NCBI GenBank assembly: GCA_964433135.1
Contig: CAYSQW010000008.1
Coordinates: 26,720 to 90,719, forward strand
DNA: 64,000 nt
Direction of reading: 5' to 3'
Origin: CAYSQW01 sp964433135
Lineage (GTDB): Bacteria; Acidobacteriota; Aminicenantia; Aminicenantales; Aminicenantaceae
The position numbers and the translations under genes are program-made. Position 1 is the stretch's first letter; every line of letters begins with the position of its first letter. Shown here piece by piece: positions 62,498 through 64,000 of the stretch. The notes beneath the pieces were generated by a model. That model ran no database searches. It saw only the letters and a program-made list of their open reading frames with translations, and was not told where the DNA came from.

Positions 62498-64000
62498 ATG
62501 CGTATTCTGCTGATATTGATCGTTGTCAAAATTCTCGAATTATCCCGGTTTAACCTGACGAACCGCGAGGTCCCGAGATCGTTTTATGATATGCTGAGCA
62601 TCTCTCTGGTATTAGGTTTCTGTCTGTATCTCTTTTCATCCAAAACCACGGCCCGGGCCGAAAGGAGAATCGAAGAAGCTTTTCTTCGTTTTGTGCGCGG
62701 CAGGACGTTTCTCATCGACATCGCTGTTTTCGGCTTGGTCGTTTTTTTCGCCGTCAAGACGACGGGTGCCCTGTATGCTTCTCCCATCAGGTTCCCTTCG
62801 GCGGACATGCTCCCGATAATAAGAGGCGCCGGGGAATCCATCCTATCGGGGAGCAATCCTTTCAGCCGGCTTTTCGGCCCCGCCGAGATCCCCTTTTCTT
62901 ATCTTCCGATGATGATCGTCTATTACCTTCCGGCCATACTGGCCAAGATCGATATGAGACTTATTTCACTTCTGGCGTTTGCCGGGATTATCCTGACGCT
63001 GTATTATTATCACCGGAAAAACGGATTCCCTTTAACCGGATTTTTCATCTGTGCGGTGATCGTCTCCTCCGGCTTGTTTCCGTTTCTCCTCACGAGCATC
63101 CATACCTTTCCCTATTTGCTGATCCTTGCTTTATTGCTTTACTCCCTGTCCGAAAGCAATGACAAAATATTCTTTTTCTGTTTGGCCGCGGCCATGACGT
63201 CACGCAAACTGTTCTGGTTGTTCGTTCCTTTTTTGCTGATCCATCTCTTGAAAACCAGGAAAATCATCCCCCGGAATCTGATTCCCTTCACGGCGGGGGG
63301 GTTGATCGGGATTGTTCCCTTCCTTTTCTTCCCGCATTCTGTAATACATAGATATTTCGAGCGGCTCGGACACCAGGCGCAGAGAATGCAGGAGCTTGCG
63401 GGGCATAATTCCATTGTTCACTCCATGGGATTCGGGCATTATCTTCTGGGGCACAAAACACTGACGGCCCTCATCGCCTGGGGACTTCTTCTCCTACTCT
63501 TCGCCGCCGCCGTGAAGTATCTAAAGAAAAATAATTTATGGATATTCCTCACTTCGGCGCTGCTCATCATGACATTTTTTCAAACCCAGACGCGTGCACA
63601 GGAGTATTACTTTTTTCCGCTGATTTTGTTCATCGCGTTTTCTCCATTGGAGAAGCACGGAACCGTGCCTCCCCTGAAGCAGCCTGTTCTCCGAAGCGTT
63701 CTGATCCTCGTTCTGGTTGTCGTTTTATTTATCGCGTATCCGGGTTTTTCCGGCCGGAGGATGATCATCAATCCTATACGGGGGCATGAGGGAGTCGCGG
63801 AATCGGGGGAAGCGACATGGAACGGGTATCTTGAGTTTTCTCTGGGGGGGGAGTTTCTTCCCTTCCGGCAAAAGGGGATCGAATTATTGATAAAGCGTCT
63901 TGATTTCAAGGCGGATGATCCCGCACGGTTGAAAATATCCGTCAATGACAAACTCTTTTTTCAGAAAGAATTCGACGCTCGTAAAATTCGTATCGTGATC
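62498..64000 (+). CDS. Polytopic membrane protein, GT-C-like, truncated by window end
   Basis: An open frame of 501 codons without stop to the last base. It starts MRILLILIVVKILELSRF and has about nine or ten hydrophobic segments (for example LIDIAVFGLVVFFAVKTTG, AGIILTLYYY, NLIPFTAGGLIGIVPFLFF). A long loop after the first helices has SADMLPIIRGAGESILSGSNPF, the type of acidic loop seen in polyprenol-dependent GT-C enzymes (GT83/GT87-like). The end after about residue 430 is a soluble beta-type region. Being downstream of a GtrB-like gene, it could transfer the lipid-linked sugar outside. Function is inference. Confidence 0.65.
   Translation, partial: MRILLILIVVKILELSRFNLTNREVPRSFYDMLSISLVLGFCLYLFSSKTTARAERRIEEAFLRFVRGRTFLIDIAVFGLVVFFAVKTTGALYASPIRFPSADMLPIIRGAGESILSGSNPFSRLFGPAEIPFSYLPMMIVYYLPAILAKIDMRLISLLAFAGIILTLYYYHRKNGFPLTGFFICAVIVSSGLFPFLLTSIHTFPYLLILALLLYSLSESNDKIFFFCLAAAMTSRKLFWLFVPFLLIHLLKTRKIIPRNLIPFTAGGLIGIVPFLFFPHSVIHRYFERLGHQAQRMQELAGHNSIVHSMGFGHYLLGHKTLTALIAWGLLLLLFAAAVKYLKKNNLWIFLTSALLIMTFFQTQTRAQEYYFFPLILFIAFSPLEKHGTVPPLKQPVLRSVLILVLVVVLFIAYPGFSGRRMIINPIRGHEGVAESGEATWNGYLEFSLGGEFLPFRQKGIELLIKRLDFKADDPARLKISVNDKLFFQKEFDARKIRIVI

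Noticed and set aside
63139..63454. Two short minus-strand frames inside the last membrane protein gene.
   Set aside because: The plus-strand frame is continuous with alternating hydrophobic helices over 501 codons; the minus frames are shadows.

Overview
The window reads as a contiguous piece of a bacterial chromosome of moderately high GC. It comes from a Gram-negative-type cell: lipoprotein signal peptides, a MurJ-type flippase, TDP-amino-sugar genes and a Tat-exported enzyme. The catabolic genes point to a heterotroph that ferments amino acids and peptides. They are tryptophanase, indolepyruvate:ferredoxin oxidoreductase (IorAB), a 2-oxoacid:ferredoxin oxidoreductase, a fused ADP-forming acyl-CoA synthetase and many exported peptidases (S9, M24, two M1-like, one orphan HEXXH). 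This set together with a system II cytochrome c maturation pair suggests the Acidobacteriota/Aminicenantia neighbourhood. That placement is inference; the window holds no rRNA or other phylogenetic marker I can use.

Layout. 1-2.8 kb: MTAP (truncated by the window edge), a PfkB kinase and tryptophanase in one run. 2.8-8.6 kb, minus strand: a hypothetical protein, a glycosyltransferase with a DUF3788 protein, a phosphoesterase, an M1-like peptidase, and a decayed glycosidase-like gene. 8.8-10.2 kb: a YCII protein and a RAYT-type transposase unit bounded by perfect 18-bp inverted repeats. 10.2-14.4 kb: yebC-ruvC-ruvA-ruvB-queA operon on the minus strand. 14.6-18.6 kb: a copper P-type ATPase with its own promoter and a palindrome inside it, then mnmA. 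18.6-21.8 kb, minus: Rrf2 regulator, ResB, CcsA, thiamine-binding protein. 22-28.9 kb: iorA-iorB-ADP-forming synthetase-M24 peptidase-secreted metallopeptidase. 28.9-32.3 kb, minus: MurJ-like flippase, GT4, PLP homeostasis protein. 33.3-37 kb, minus: ECF sigma, anti-sigma and two exported HEAT-repeat proteins. 37.1-43.3 kb: Tat amidohydrolase, S9 peptidase and two small proteins, one frameshifted. 43.6-49.6 kb: korAB, SLC13 transporter, cNMP-domain histidine kinase, REC-only regulator. 49.6-52.6 kb: YjbQ, an RNase H-like protein, an alcohol dehydrogenase. 52.7-55.3 kb: a tandem pair of small exported paralogues, tRNA-Arg(ACG) and an IS3-family element with a disrupted orfA. 55.4-58.8 kb: methyltransferase, ankyrin protein, second M1-like lipoprotein. 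59.2-64 kb: GT2, WecE-like aminotransferase, GNAT acetyltransferase and a polytopic membrane protein running off the end, probably a surface-glycan locus.

How it fits together. Exported peptidases would supply peptides and amino acids. TnaA, IorAB and KorAB would oxidise them to acyl-CoA and reduced ferredoxin, and the ADP-forming synthetase would recover ATP. The most distinctive parts are the sigma/anti-sigma/HEAT operon, the transporter-kinase-regulator operon downstream of korAB, the tandem small-protein family, the inverted-repeat-bounded RAYT unit, and the IorA that lacks its ferredoxin domain. No CRISPR array, prophage, rRNA or complete known defence system is visible.
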